Under the pieces are notes generated by a model that saw only the letters and a list, made by a program, of their open reading frames with translations, made no database searches and was not told the DNA's origin. Positions 8,457-17,648 of a stretch of 64,000 bases of DNA are shown in pieces. A program made the translations under genes and the position numbers. The stretch's first letter is position 1; the number at the start of each line of letters is the position of its first letter. The stretch spans positions 1 to 64,000 of the forward strand of contig CAVQFB010000013.1 of assembly GCA_963711675.1 (NCBI GenBank). The letters are read 5' to 3'. The DNA is from CAVQFB01 sp963711675. GTDB lineage: Bacteria > Acidobacteriota > Terriglobia > Terriglobales > Acidobacteriaceae.

Positions 8457-8840
8457 TTGCCACCAAAGCAATCCGCTACCTTGACGGAAGCTGAGCTTCG
8501 CATTATGGACGTCCTGTGGCAGCGTGGATCGGGAACTGTACAGCAGCTCCTCGACGCTCTTCCCGCAAAACCCGCTTTGGCCTACAACTCCGTGTTGACC
8601 ACCATCCGAATCCTCGAAAAAAAGGGGTACGTGCAACACATAAAGGACGGCCGGGCCCACGTGTATGCCCCCCTGGTAGAAAAACAGGATGCCACTCGCT
8701 CGGAAATTCGGCATCTGGTGAACCGGTTCTTTAAAGATTCGCACGAACAGCTTGTACTCAATATCCTGGAAGAACGCGGCATTGAGCGGGACGAAATCGA
8801 CCGCCTAAAAGAGATGCTGGACCGGAGGGGCCGCAAGTGA
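8457..8840 (+). CDS. blaI: BlaI/MecI/CopY family transcriptional repressor
   Basis: Winged-helix repressor of 127 aa. LTEAELRIMDVLWQRGSGTVQQLL and the recognition region YNSVLTTIRILEKKGYV (each partly listed) match the BlaI/MecI family, as does the C-terminal dimerisation part with its conserved cleavage region. It starts with TTG at 8457, supported by AGGAG seven bases upstream. Its stop overlaps the M56 peptidase start (GTGA), the usual blaI-blaR1 arrangement. Two copies of a palindrome, one just upstream and one before the HtrA gene, are its likely operators. Confidence 0.92.
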   Translation: MPPKQSATLTEAELRIMDVLWQRGSGTVQQLLDALPAKPALAYNSVLTTIRILEKKGYVQHIKDGRAHVYAPLVEKQDATRSEIRHLVNRFFKDSHEQLVLNILEERGIERDEIDRLKEMLDRRGRK

Positions 8841-10186
8841 TCTTCTCCAGCTTCCAGATGCTGGCCCAACTGGGCGTTGAGCGCGTGGTAAATTCCTTGC
8901 CCGCAGGACTGCTTATTGCTCTGTTCGTCTGGCTATTGCTGCGGATCACTGGCAAGCACGGTTCCGGGACACGGTTTGCGGTCTGGTTCCTGGCGCTGCT
9001 GGCCATCGCGGCCCTTCCCTTCGCGCGCGGCCTATCTGCGGCGCGGAGCTTAACCGCGGGCATTCATCCCCAAGTCACTCTTTCCAGTGCCTGGGCTCAG
9101 GCGATTTTCGCCTTCTGGGCTCTGATCGCAATTCTGATAGCGATGCGAGTCGCTGTCGGACTGTGGAAGCTTCGCCGCATCCGTAACCATGCGATCCCCA
9201 TTCCCGCGTCGGAGCTGCCGCTTGTCCTGCAAGAGGTCTTTGCGCAACTGGGTACGACTCGCACGGTGGCGATTTGCGCCTCTGCGGATGTATCAGTGCC
9301 AACGGCGATCGGATTCTTCAAGCCGCTCGTCCTCATTCCCAAGTGGGCGTTGCAGGATCTATCGCGGGAGGAGATCAAAGTCATCCTGCTACACGAACTC
9401 GCGCACTTGCGCCGCTGGGACGACTGGACTAACCTGGCTCAGAAACTGATTCGTACGGTCTTTTTCTTTCACCCTGCGGTGTGGTGGATCGAGAAGCAGC
9501 TCTCGCTCGAGCGTGAGATGGCTTGTGACGATGTTGTACTGGCGGCGACCGAAAATCCTCGTGCCTACGCCGAGTGCCTGGTGTCACTTGCCGAGAAGAG
9601 CTTCGTGCGTCGCGGCCTGGCCCTGGCCCAGGCTGTGCTTGGCCGCGCGAAAGATACCTCGCTGCGCCTGGCTTACATCCTCGATGGAAAGCGTAACGGC
9701 ACCACTCGGGTATTCAAGCCTGCTCTGGGAATCGCGCTTGCCTTCGCGGCTGTGTGCTTCTCCATCGTCCCAAGCGCTCCTATGCTTGTCGGGTTTGAGA
9801 ATCCCGCGCCGGCCGGTGTTGTCGCCTCCACTGATCGTGTTTCATCGCTGCCTCAGGCGAGTGTGGTTCCGGCCGCGTTGCGTGTTGCGAATCCTTCACC
9901 AGACCCATATGAGGGGCGCGACGCTGCTCAAGCAGCGCGGCACCGCTCGCCTCGGTTATCCGAAGTGGTCGCTGCGAAAGAGAAACACGCCCGTGCGCAG
10001 TCCGCTCGAATCGTGCAGACGGCGATGCCTCAGTCCGCACCGGTCGCGCAGTTTCTGGTCGTGATGCAAAGCTCTGAATATGACGGACGCGGTTCCGCGG
10101 TCGTGAGGTTCGCGGTTTGGCGAGTCACGTTTGTAAATGCCGAGCCAAACAAGGTTCAACCGGCCGTAACGTCGAAGTCGATTTAG
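8837..10186 (+). CDS. M56 family membrane metallopeptidase (BlaR1-like, no penicillin-sensor domain)
   Basis: BlaR1/MecR1-like integral membrane zinc peptidase of 449 aa. Several transmembrane helices lie in the first 110 residues. The zinc site is HELAH (H186-E187, H190), followed by the glutamate region SLEREMACDDVV. In BlaR1 this domain cleaves the cognate repressor. Here the C-terminus after the last helix (about 290-310) is only about 140 low-complexity residues, with no penicillin-binding sensor domain, so the inducing signal is probably not a beta-lactam bound at that site. GTG start, 4-bp overlap with blaI. The next gene is an HtrA protease with the same operator, which suggests envelope-stress sensing. 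Confidence 0.88.
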   Translation: MIFSSFQMLAQLGVERVVNSLPAGLLIALFVWLLLRITGKHGSGTRFAVWFLALLAIAALPFARGLSAARSLTAGIHPQVTLSSAWAQAIFAFWALIAILIAMRVAVGLWKLRRIRNHAIPIPASELPLVLQEVFAQLGTTRTVAICASADVSVPTAIGFFKPLVLIPKWALQDLSREEIKVILLHELAHLRRWDDWTNLAQKLIRTVFFFHPAVWWIEKQLSLEREMACDDVVLAATENPRAYAECLVSLAEKSFVRRGLALAQAVLGRAKDTSLRLAYILDGKRNGTTRVFKPALGIALAFAAVCFSIVPSAPMLVGFENPAPAGVVASTDRVSSLPQASVVPAALRVANPSPDPYEGRDAAQAARHRSPRLSEVVAAKEKHARAQSARIVQTAMPQSAPVAQFLVVMQSSEYDGRGSAVVRFAVWRVTFVNAEPNKVQPAVTSKSI

Positions 10187-10206
10187 CAATTTTTTTTGTT
10201 CGTATC

Positions 10207-10222
10207 AACTAAATGATTAGTT
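10207..10222. promoter_or_regulatory. Probable BlaI-family operator (copy 2)
   Basis: AACTAA-ATGA-TTAGTT, with TTAGTT followed by AC as in copy 1. It ends 24 bp before the HtrA start codon. The two copies match at 15 of 16 positions, and both flanks carry C before and AC after the dyad. This links htrA to the BlaI repressor. Confidence 0.65.
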
Positions 10223-10246
10223 ACACAGATAAGGAGAAGGTAAGAA

Positions 10247-11770
10247 ATGAAAGCCTGGATACAGAGCAAGACTGAACTAACCCGGCGATTCCTCGTACCC
10301 GTGCTCGCGGTCCTGATGACCGCCTCACTGGGAGCCTACGAGTTCGCCAAACCTGCTCACGCAGCCGCTGCCCCCGCACCCACACCCGCGGCTCCCGCGC
10401 TCGACGACAACAGCGTCGCAGCCTTGTTGTCGCTCGACCATGCGATGGAGGCTCTCGCGGCGCGTGTCACCCCCGCAATCGTAAACGTTACGGTCACGTC
10501 CAAGAGCAACGCCAAGCTTGAGGATGGCGACGACGCTCCCGACGTGCAGCAGTTCGGGCCGTTTGGCCGCATGTTCGGCATGCCCATGCAGCCCCAGTCG
10601 AGGGTCGAGCACGGTCTTGGTAGTGGCGTGATCATCTCGCCGGACGGCTACATCGTCACCAACAATCACGTCGTCGATGGCGCCGTGGACGTCAACGTCA
10701 CCATGAGCGATCGCCGTATCCTGCCTGCGAAGGTTGTGGGCACCGATCCGCTCACCGATCTTGCCGTCATCAAGGTGAATGCGTCCGATCTTCCGAGCGT
10801 CCCCTGGGGCGATTCCACCAAATTGCATCCCGGACAGACGGTGCTAGCCTTCGGCAACCCGTTCGGTTTCCGCTTCACCGTGACTCGTGGCATTGTGAGC
10901 GCACTGAACCGGCCAAATCCTTCCGCAAGCGATCGCCGCAAGCCCGGCGAATTCATCCAGACCGATGCCGCCATCAACCCCGGCAACTCGGGCGGGCCAC
11001 TGGTGGATGCGCGGGGTGAGGTCGTAGGAATCAACACTTTCCTGATCTCGCAGAATGGCTCGTTCTCGGGTATGGGATTCGCGATCCCCACGCAGATCGT
11101 GCGCCCCACGGTGGAGAATCTGATCAAGTACGGCAAGGTCTCCCACGGGTACATGGGGATCGGCATCAATGACGTCACTCCGGAGAACTCCAAGTTCTTC
11201 GACTTGAAGAAAGCCGAGGGCGCCTTGGTGAGTCAGGTTGAGCCTAACTCGCCCGGGGCCAAGGCTGGGCTCAAGACTGGTGACGTCATCACCCAGCTCG
11301 ATGGAAAACCCGTAAGCGACGCGGGCGAGCTTCAGGTTGTAGTTGGTCAGAAGCAGCCCGGGACGAAAATCGAATTGGGAGTCATTCGCGAAGGCAAGGA
11401 AATCACGCTCCCTGTCACTCTGGAAGCAATGGGCGCGAGGAACGGCGAGACCGAATCCGCCAGCAACTCTCATGGGAAGCCCCGCTGGGGAATCAATCTT
11501 CAGGACCTCACGCCCGATGTGCGCGATCAGCTTCAGGCCCCGAAAGACCTGCATGGAGCGATCGTGGACAATGTTCAGCCGGGTAGCCCTGCCGACAACG
11601 CAGGTTTGCAGCGTGGTGATGTGATCCTCGAAGTCAATCGCCATGCGGTGCAGTCTGCTTCGGACGCGGCGCAGGAGTTGAGCAAGGTCGCGAACGGACA
11701 GGACGCGCTCATCCTGATCTGGTCAAATGGTGGCAACACCTTCCGCGTGCTGCATCCGTCACAGGGCTAA
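10247..11770 (+). CDS. degP: Periplasmic serine protease, HtrA/DegP family (trypsin domain + two PDZ)
   Basis: Envelope quality-control protease, 507 aa. An N-terminal hydrophobic segment (about 15-31, ending AHAA) acts as a signal or anchor. The catalytic triad is H141 (TNNHVVDG), D171 (DPLTDLAVI) and S248 (NPGNSGGP). Two PDZ domains follow: one around GYMGIGINDVTPE and EGALVSQVEPNSPGAKAG, the second around WGINLQDLTPD and GAIVDNVQPGSPADNAG. AAGGAGAAGG gives a strong ribosome site. It is preceded by the second BlaI-type operator, which is an unusual control for HtrA and ties it to the blaI-M56 pair upstream. Confidence 0.95.
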   Translation: MKAWIQSKTELTRRFLVPVLAVLMTASLGAYEFAKPAHAAAAPAPTPAAPALDDNSVAALLSLDHAMEALAARVTPAIVNVTVTSKSNAKLEDGDDAPDVQQFGPFGRMFGMPMQPQSRVEHGLGSGVIISPDGYIVTNNHVVDGAVDVNVTMSDRRILPAKVVGTDPLTDLAVIKVNASDLPSVPWGDSTKLHPGQTVLAFGNPFGFRFTVTRGIVSALNRPNPSASDRRKPGEFIQTDAAINPGNSGGPLVDARGEVVGINTFLISQNGSFSGMGFAIPTQIVRPTVENLIKYGKVSHGYMGIGINDVTPENSKFFDLKKAEGALVSQVEPNSPGAKAGLKTGDVITQLDGKPVSDAGELQVVVGQKQPGTKIELGVIREGKEITLPVTLEAMGARNGETESASNSHGKPRWGINLQDLTPDVRDQLQAPKDLHGAIVDNVQPGSPADNAGLQRGDVILEVNRHAVQSASDAAQELSKVANGQDALILIWSNGGNTFRVLHPSQG

Positions 11771-11781
11771 CTTGCAAACGT

Positions 11782-11820
11782 GCTGCGCCGGCGATTCAAC
11801 CTGCCTGCGCAGCGCTTTTT
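11782..11820 (+). terminator. Probable rho-independent terminator after htrA
   Basis: GCTGCGC (11782-11788) pairs with GCGCAGC (11807-11813) and is followed by GCTTTTT. The 18-nt loop is long, which lowers confidence. It lies 12 bp after the htrA stop. Confidence 0.5.
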
Positions 11821-11983
11821 CCCATTTCGAGAAATGTCAGCAAAGATAAGTCGTGTCACGATGTGTGACGATTGTGATTTTTCCCGAGTGAACGCCGTGG
11901 AAGGTTCTCTGCGTCGGTCTTGCATCAAAAGGACCCTCAGCGGATTGACAGCATCAGGCCCTGCTTCTTAAGATGTTTGTACC

Positions 11984-12002
11984 CCACACTATTCCAGTGT
12001 GG
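11984..12002. promoter_or_regulatory. Inverted repeat upstream of the ABC cluster
   Basis: CCACACT-ATTCC-AGTGTGG forms a perfect 7-bp-arm dyad 45 bp before the ATPase start. TTTGTACC occurs on both sides of it (about 11977 and 12016). It could be an operator or a leader hairpin. The rest of the 276-bp gap holds only the terminator. Confidence 0.35.
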
Positions 12003-12046
12003 TTCGGACAGACAGTTTTGTACCTTACTGTTCCAAACAACTTTCT

Positions 12047-13006
12047 ATGATCAAAGTTACAGAGCTTACCAAGCGCTACGCCCGCACTACGGCCGTCGAC
12101 CAGATCTCGTTCGAGGTAGGCAAGGGCCAGATCGTTGGCTTTCTCGGCCCCAACGGCGCCGGCAAAACCACCACCATGCGCATGCTCACCTGCTTCCTGC
12201 CGCCCACGGCGGGTACGGCCACGGTGGCCGGGTTCGACGTCCTTGAGCAGCCGCTCGAGGTCAAGAAGCGCATCGGCTATCTGCCCGAGACGCCGCCGAT
12301 CTACCCGGAGATGGAGACCGCCGAGTACCTGAAGTTCGTCGGCAAGCTGAAGGGGCTCTCGGGCTCCGACCTGCAAAACCGCGTCGATTATGTGTGCGAG
12401 CGCTGCGCCGTCGCCGACGTCAAGACCAAGCTGCTGGGCAAGCTTTCGAAAGGTTACCGGCAGCGCGTCGGACTGGCGCAGGCCATCATTCACAATCCCG
12501 ACGTGCTGATTCTCGACGAACCTACCGCGGGCCTCGATCCGAAGCAGATCAACGAAACTCGCGACCTGATCAAGGATCTGGCCGGCGATCACACCATCAT
12601 TCTGAGCACGCACATTCTGCCCGAGGTCGAACAGACCTGCGAGCAGGTGATCATCATCAACAAGGGCAAGCTGGTCGCGACCGACTCGGTGCGCAATCTG
12701 CAGGCGCGCGCCCGCGGCGCAGAGTCGGTGCTGGTCGAGGTTGCCGGCCGCAACGGCAGCCTCGAAGTTCCGATCGTGCAGCACAAGCTCGAGCAGGTCG
12801 CCGGCGTGAGCCGCGTGATGTGCAAAGAACAGGTCGACAGCCGCGCCCGTTTTCGAAGTCGAGAGCGAGAAAGGGACGCTTTGTTCGCGGCGACCTGGCC
12901 CGCGCGGTGGTCGAATCCGGCTGGGACCTTGAACGAGCTGCGGCCTGCCGCCATGAGCCTGGAAGAAATCTTCCTGCAGCTCACCGGAACGGAAGCAGCC
13001 AGCTGA
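12047..13006 (+). CDS. gldA: ABC transporter ATP-binding protein (GldA-like)
   Basis: ATPase of an ABC-2 type exporter. Walker A is GPNGAGKTT (about residues 34-42), the signature is LSKGYRQRVGLAQ and Walker B is VLILDEPTAGLDP. I chose ATG 12047 (MIKVTELTKRYA), the normal family start. Between about 12838 and 12935 the frame drifts: the expected sequence PVFEVESEKG then RFVRGDLARAVVESGW appears in the other two frames before the original frame returns with NELRPAAMSLEEIF. Three indels therefore cancel, leaving a scrambled patch of about 30 residues in an intact frame. It heads a four-gene cluster with the permease, GldG and DUF4340 proteins. Confidence 0.88.
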   Translation: MIKVTELTKRYARTTAVDQISFEVGKGQIVGFLGPNGAGKTTTMRMLTCFLPPTAGTATVAGFDVLEQPLEVKKRIGYLPETPPIYPEMETAEYLKFVGKLKGLSGSDLQNRVDYVCERCAVADVKTKLLGKLSKGYRQRVGLAQAIIHNPDVLILDEPTAGLDPKQINETRDLIKDLAGDHTIILSTHILPEVEQTCEQVIIINKGKLVATDSVRNLQARARGAESVLVEVAGRNGSLEVPIVQHKLEQVAGVSRVMCKEQVDSRARFRSRERERDALFAATWPARWSNPAGTLNELRPAAMSLEEIFLQLTGTEAAS

Positions 13007-13038
13007 AGACAAAACCGCGGCCGCGAGGGAAAACAGCA

Positions 13039-13807
13039 ATGAGAAACATCTGGATCATCTGCCGCAAGGAACTGGGCAGCTATTTCGTTTCTCCGGTCGC
13101 CTACATTCTGCTGACGATGTTCGGGCTGATCTTCGGGTTCTTCTTCTGGAATTCGCTCGGCATCTTCATCATTGAGGGCATGGAAATGCAGATGCGCGGC
13201 CAGATGTTCCCGATGAACATGAACGAGCAGATCATCCGGCCGCTGCTGGCGAACATCAGCGTGGTCGGACTGTTCTTCATTCCCCTGATCACCATGCGCC
13301 TGTTCGCCGAAGAGAAGCGCACCGGGACGATCGAATTGCTGGCCACTTCTCCCGTTCGCGACATCGAAATCATCGTCGGGAAATGGCTGGCGGCGATGAT
13401 CATGTACTGCTGCCTGCTGCTCTTCACCGCGCTGAACTTTGCCTTTCTGTTCCGCTACGGCAATCCCGACTGGAAGCCGCTGGCCATCGGCTATCTCGGC
13501 TTGCTGCTGCAGGCGGGCGCGCTGCTGGCCATCGGCACATTTATTTCCACGCTGACGAAGAATCAGATCATCGCCGGCGCCGCCACATTTGGCGTGTGCC
13601 TGCTGCTATGGGTGCTCGGATGGGTGAGCGGATACGAAACCGCCACCTGGGCACGAGTGCTCTCGTACATGTCGCGTCATCACGCACTTCGAATCGTTCG
13701 GCAGAGGAGTGCTCGATTCCAAAGATGCGATTTACTACGTAACCGTGATTTTCCTGGGACTGTTTTTCACAGCGCGCTCGATGGAATCCCTGCGCTGGAG
13801 GTCGTAA
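13039..13807 (+). CDS. gldF: ABC-2 type permease (GldF-like), frameshifted near the C-terminus
   Basis: Integral membrane partner of the preceding ATPase. Starting MRNIWIICRKELGSYF, it has about six hydrophobic helices and the family motif FAEEKRTGTIELLATSPV. At about 13674, after VLSYMS, the frame shifts by one base; the missing end (VITHFESFGRGVLDSKDAIY, then VIFLGLFFTARS) reads on in the next frame to a TAA at 13805-13807. The next gene's ATG follows at once. Without the shift the frame runs on into unrelated sequence, so a one-base error is likely. Confidence 0.85.
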
Positions 13808-15183
13808 ATGGCAAGCCAGTGGCTGAAGGCGAGACAAACCAAGTACGCGGCTTACGCGACCGTTTACATCCTGGTTGTGGTCGCAGCTGTGGTACGCCAA
13901 CGTCCTCGCCAACCGTTACAACAAGTCCTACGATGCGACGTCGAACAAGCGTTACAGCCTTTCCGACCAGACCGCCAAAATCGTGAAGGGCCTGAAGCAG
14001 GACGCAACCATCACCTACTTCGACCAGAGCACGCGCTTCCGCCAGGGCAAGGATCTGCTCGATCAGTACGCCAACCTCTCGTCCAAGGTGCAGGTGAAAT
14101 ACGTCGATCCGGACAAAGATCCGCAGCTGGCGCGCGAGGCCGGCATTCGCAACATGGGCACTGCCGTCGTGCAGATCGGCGCCAAGAAAGAAGAAGCCAA
14201 GGGCATGACCGAAGAAGGCATCACCGGCGCCTTCATTCGCGACCTGAAGAGTGAGGTCAAAACGGTGTGCTTCGCCGCTGGCAGCGGCGAACATCAGATC
14301 GACAGCAGCGACCGCGAAGGCCTTTCCCATCTCAAGGACTATCTGACCAGGGATAACTACCAGAGCAAGACCGTCGACCTGCTGCAGAAGGCCGAGGTTC
14401 CCGGCGATTGCACGACTCTGGTCGTTGCCGGTCCGACGCACAATTACGAGCAGCCGGAAGTCGACGCGATCAAGAAATATGTCGAGGACGGCGGACGCGC
14501 GCTGTTCATGCTGGATCCGCCGCTGAAGATGGGACGTTCGGAAATCTCCGACAACGACGAGCTCACCGGCCTCTTGCAGAGCTGGGGCGTGACTCTGGAC
14601 AAAGACCTGATCCTTGACCTGAATCCCATCGGCCAGATCGCCGGAGTCGGTCCCCAGGTGGCGCTCGTCACCAGTTATGGCTCGCAACCTATCGTCAGCG
14701 ACATGAAGGGGACCGCTACCGGCTTTCCCCTGTCGCGTTCGCTGGAATTCAAGAACACCGACAAGACCACTGTCGAGAAGCTATTCGATTCTTCACAGAC
14801 CAGCCTGGCGACCAATGAACTGAAATCTTCCGCGGTCGACGTAAGAGACCCCAAGAACAAAAAAGGGCCGCTGACGATTGCGGCGGCGGGCACGTACACC
14901 ACCGGTAAGCCGAATTCTCAGGGACGCTTCGTCGTGGTTGGGAGTTCAGCCTGGGCCGCAAATGGGTTCATCACCTTCAACGGCAATAGCGACCTGGCTT
15001 TGAACACCATCAACTGGCTGGCGTCGGACGAAGACCTGATCTCGATCCGCCCGAAAGAGCAGGAAGACCGCCGCATCACCATGACCCGCGCCCAGTTGGC
15101 CTGGGTGCGCCTTACCAGCCAGTTCCTGCTTGCCGCTCGTAGTTGTGGTCGCAGGAATCTCGGTGTGGTGGAAGAGGCGATAG
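13808..15183 (+). CDS. gldG: GldG-like ABC auxiliary protein, two frameshifts
   Basis: Periplasmic-facing auxiliary protein of the gliding-type ABC system (ABC_transp_aux family). ATG 13808 directly follows the permease stop. The N-terminal membrane helix (TVYILVVVAAV) is broken by a frame change near 13888, after which WYANVLANRYNKSYD opens the main domain. The fold includes CFAAGSGEH and YVEDGGRALFMLDPP. Near 15130 a second change hides the C-terminal helix, readable as LPLVVVVAGISVWWKRR ending at TAG 15181-15183. Both breaks occur in the two membrane segments expected for GldG. The substrate exported by this system in Acidobacteria is unknown. Confidence 0.83.
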
Positions 15184-15221
15184 GAATCTCTCGAATGCTT
15201 AAGGCAATGTTTCTGTAAGCC

Positions 15222-16544
15222 ATGAAAATCCGCGGCTTGTTTATTGCTACCGTTATATTTTGCGCGCTCGCCGGTACTCTCTACTGGTCGGAACACCACA
15301 AGCCCGGCGCCGAGGCGACTGCTTCCGCCGACGCTGCGCCCGCAATCCTCAAACTCGACCAGGCGGCGATTACCGGGCTCGCAATCAAGAAGAAAGACGC
15401 AGAGCCCATCCTGCTGGCGAGAGTTAAGTCGGACAACTGGCAGATCACCGCGCCGAAGCAACTGGGTGCGGACCAGAGTGCGATTACGGGCGTGCTCTCT
15501 TCCCTCTCGTCCCTGAACTCAGAGCGCGTGGTTGAAGACAAGGCCAGCGATCTGAAGCGCTATGGTTTGGACCAGCCCTCGCTTGAGGTGGACGTCACCC
15601 AGAAAGACAAAACACAGAAACTTTTGGTCGGCGACGACACTCCTGCAGGCAGCGCAGTCTACGCCATGCTGGTCGGCGATCCTCGCGTGTTCACGATGGC
15701 GAGCTACAGCAAGAGCAGCGTGGATAAGAGTCTGAATGACCTGCGGGACAAGCGGTTGGTGACGCTGAACGTGGACAAGATCAGCCGCCTTGAAGTAATC
15801 CGCAAAAATCAGGACATTGAATTCGGCCGCAACAAGGATGAATGGCAAATCCTGAAACCGAAACCGCTGCGTGCCGACAGCTTTGAGGTCGGCGAACTCG
15901 CGCGCAAGATCACCGATGCACGGATGGACTTGAGCGGCACTGAGAGTGACAACAAGGACGCTGCCGCCGCGTTCGCACACGCCACGCCCATAGCGACTGC
16001 GAAAGTCACCGACCAGTCGGGCACACAGGAGCTTCAAGTCCGAAAGGAAAAAGACGCGTACTACGCGAAGTCCAGCGTGGTGGATGGCACTTACAAGGTG
16101 ACTTCCGATCTGGGCCAGGCTCTCGACAAGGGCCTGGATGATTTCCGCAATAAAAAGCTCTTCGATTTCGCCTTCAATGACCCGAACAAGATCGAACTGC
16201 ACAGCGGACCGAAAGCTTATTTCCTCACTCGCGCGGGCCAGGATTGGTGGTCCAACGGAAAGAAGATGGGCACTGAGAGCGTGCGGTCGCTGGTCTCGAA
16301 GCTTCGCGATCTTGCGGCTAACAAGTTCGTCGACTCAGGTTTCACGACTTCCACGATTGAGGCGACGGTGAGCTCCGACGACGGCAAGCGGACAGAAAAA
16401 GTCTCGATTGCCAGGTCCGGCAACGACTACATCGCCAAGCGCGAAAATGAACCGGCGCTGTACCACCTGGATTCAGCCACGGTAGACGATTTGCTGAAAG
16501 CTGCCGACGCCGTCAAGCCTGGTGCGGCTCCCGCGAGCAAGTAG
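15222..16544 (+). CDS. DUF4340 domain protein of the GldFG-type ABC cluster
   Basis: A 440-aa protein with an N-terminal hydrophobic segment (LFIATVIFCALAGTLYW) and repeated DUF4340 modules. Each contains W-Q-I type strands and a turn such as NWQITAPKQ and EWQILKPKPLRADS. The domain usually follows gldG-like genes and is thought to sit in the periplasm next to the transporter. No catalytic residues are recognised. The coding sequence is intact, unlike the two genes before it. Confidence 0.85.
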   Translation: MKIRGLFIATVIFCALAGTLYWSEHHKPGAEATASADAAPAILKLDQAAITGLAIKKKDAEPILLARVKSDNWQITAPKQLGADQSAITGVLSSLSSLNSERVVEDKASDLKRYGLDQPSLEVDVTQKDKTQKLLVGDDTPAGSAVYAMLVGDPRVFTMASYSKSSVDKSLNDLRDKRLVTLNVDKISRLEVIRKNQDIEFGRNKDEWQILKPKPLRADSFEVGELARKITDARMDLSGTESDNKDAAAAFAHATPIATAKVTDQSGTQELQVRKEKDAYYAKSSVVDGTYKVTSDLGQALDKGLDDFRNKKLFDFAFNDPNKIELHSGPKAYFLTRAGQDWWSNGKKMGTESVRSLVSKLRDLAANKFVDSGFTTSTIEATVSSDDGKRTEKVSIARSGNDYIAKRENEPALYHLDSATVDDLLKAADAVKPGAAPASK

Positions 16545-16625
16545 AGGATCACGCCGACGGACGTGCACGCCCGCGGCTACGAGCCGACACGTGCCAATTG
16601 CTGAGCGCTGTTCTACACTCTCGAC

Positions 16626-17516
16626 GTGCGCCGTCTCATCATCAACGCTGACGATTTTGGATTCACCGAGGGCGTGAACCGCGCCATTCTCGAATCCCAC
16701 GCACAAGGCATCGTGACATCGACCACGCTGATGGCGAACGCTTTGGCGTTCCCACAGGCAACCGCATCCGCAAAGACAACCGCCAGACTAAGCGTGGGCT
16801 GTCATGTGGTCCTGATCGACGGCGAGCCGGTGCTTCCCTCCCAAGACCTTTCTACGCTGACGCAGAAATCAGCTAGCAGCAACGGATCTCACTTCCACAC
16901 CGGCCTCTCCGGCTTTGCGGCGCGTGCCCTTGCGGGACGGCTCGCTGCTTCCGAGATCGAAGCGGAAGCGACCGCGCAGATCCGGAAAATCCAGGCAGAG
17001 GGCATCTCGCTGACTCACTTCGACACTCACAAGCACACGCACATATTTCCCGGCGTCCTTAGACCGCTGCTGCGCGCTGCGCGGAATTGCGGTATTCGCG
17101 CGGTCCGCAACCCCTTTCCTCCGCCTTCTCTTCTTCCGATGTCTATGATTCTCTCAACGCCGTTCTTGTGGAAGCGTCACGTCCAACTGAGCTTTCTGCG
17201 CCGTTATGCTGACAGCTTTCTTCGTTCAGTAAGCGAAGCTGGACTCTTGACCCCCGACGGCACGCTCGGCGTCTTTGCGACCGGTTCTCTGGATCAAGAA
17301 CTATTTCAGGCGATTGTCGAACACATCCCTGAGGGCACGTGGGAGTTCGTCTGCCACCCCGGCTACAATGATGCCGACCTCCAAAGTGCGGGAACGCGGC
17401 TAAAGGAGTCTCGGGAGCAAGAACTCAAGATTCTCACTTCTCCGGAAGCGAAGCACATTTTGTCGGACAGGGGAGTCGATCTGATTTCCTACCGCGATCT
17501 GCTGTCTACCGGTTGA
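16626..17516 (+). CDS. YdjC/ChbG-HpnK family carbohydrate deacetylase
   Basis: A 296-aa polysaccharide-deacetylase-like hydrolase. The metal-binding N-terminus is IINADDFGFTEGVN (D9-D10), with histidines in THFDTHKHTHIFPG and the conserved VCHPGYND near the C-terminus. The family includes ChbG (N-acetylated chitooligosaccharides) and HpnK (hopanoid cluster). No hopanoid genes are nearby, so a general diacetyl-sugar deacetylase role is the safer reading. GTG start at 16626. Confidence 0.85.
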   Translation: MRRLIINADDFGFTEGVNRAILESHAQGIVTSTTLMANALAFPQATASAKTTARLSVGCHVVLIDGEPVLPSQDLSTLTQKSASSNGSHFHTGLSGFAARALAGRLAASEIEAEATAQIRKIQAEGISLTHFDTHKHTHIFPGVLRPLLRAARNCGIRAVRNPFPPPSLLPMSMILSTPFLWKRHVQLSFLRRYADSFLRSVSEAGLLTPDGTLGVFATGSLDQELFQAIVEHIPEGTWEFVCHPGYNDADLQSAGTRLKESREQELKILTSPEAKHILSDRGVDLISYRDLLSTG

Positions 17517-17648
17517 CCTGAATGCTCACGCACCTGCATGGGAACCAGTCGAGGTACTTCGGTAATCAGTAGGGCAAAAGCCGAGGGCTGTATCATTGAC
17601 AACGATCCAGGCAGCAACTCACTCCACCATGGGGCAATCAATTTCTCT

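Noticed and set aside
12394..13038. Extension of the GldF frame upstream over the ATPase gene
   Set aside because: It is Arg/Gly-rich shadow text; the permease begins at MRNIWIIC at 13039.
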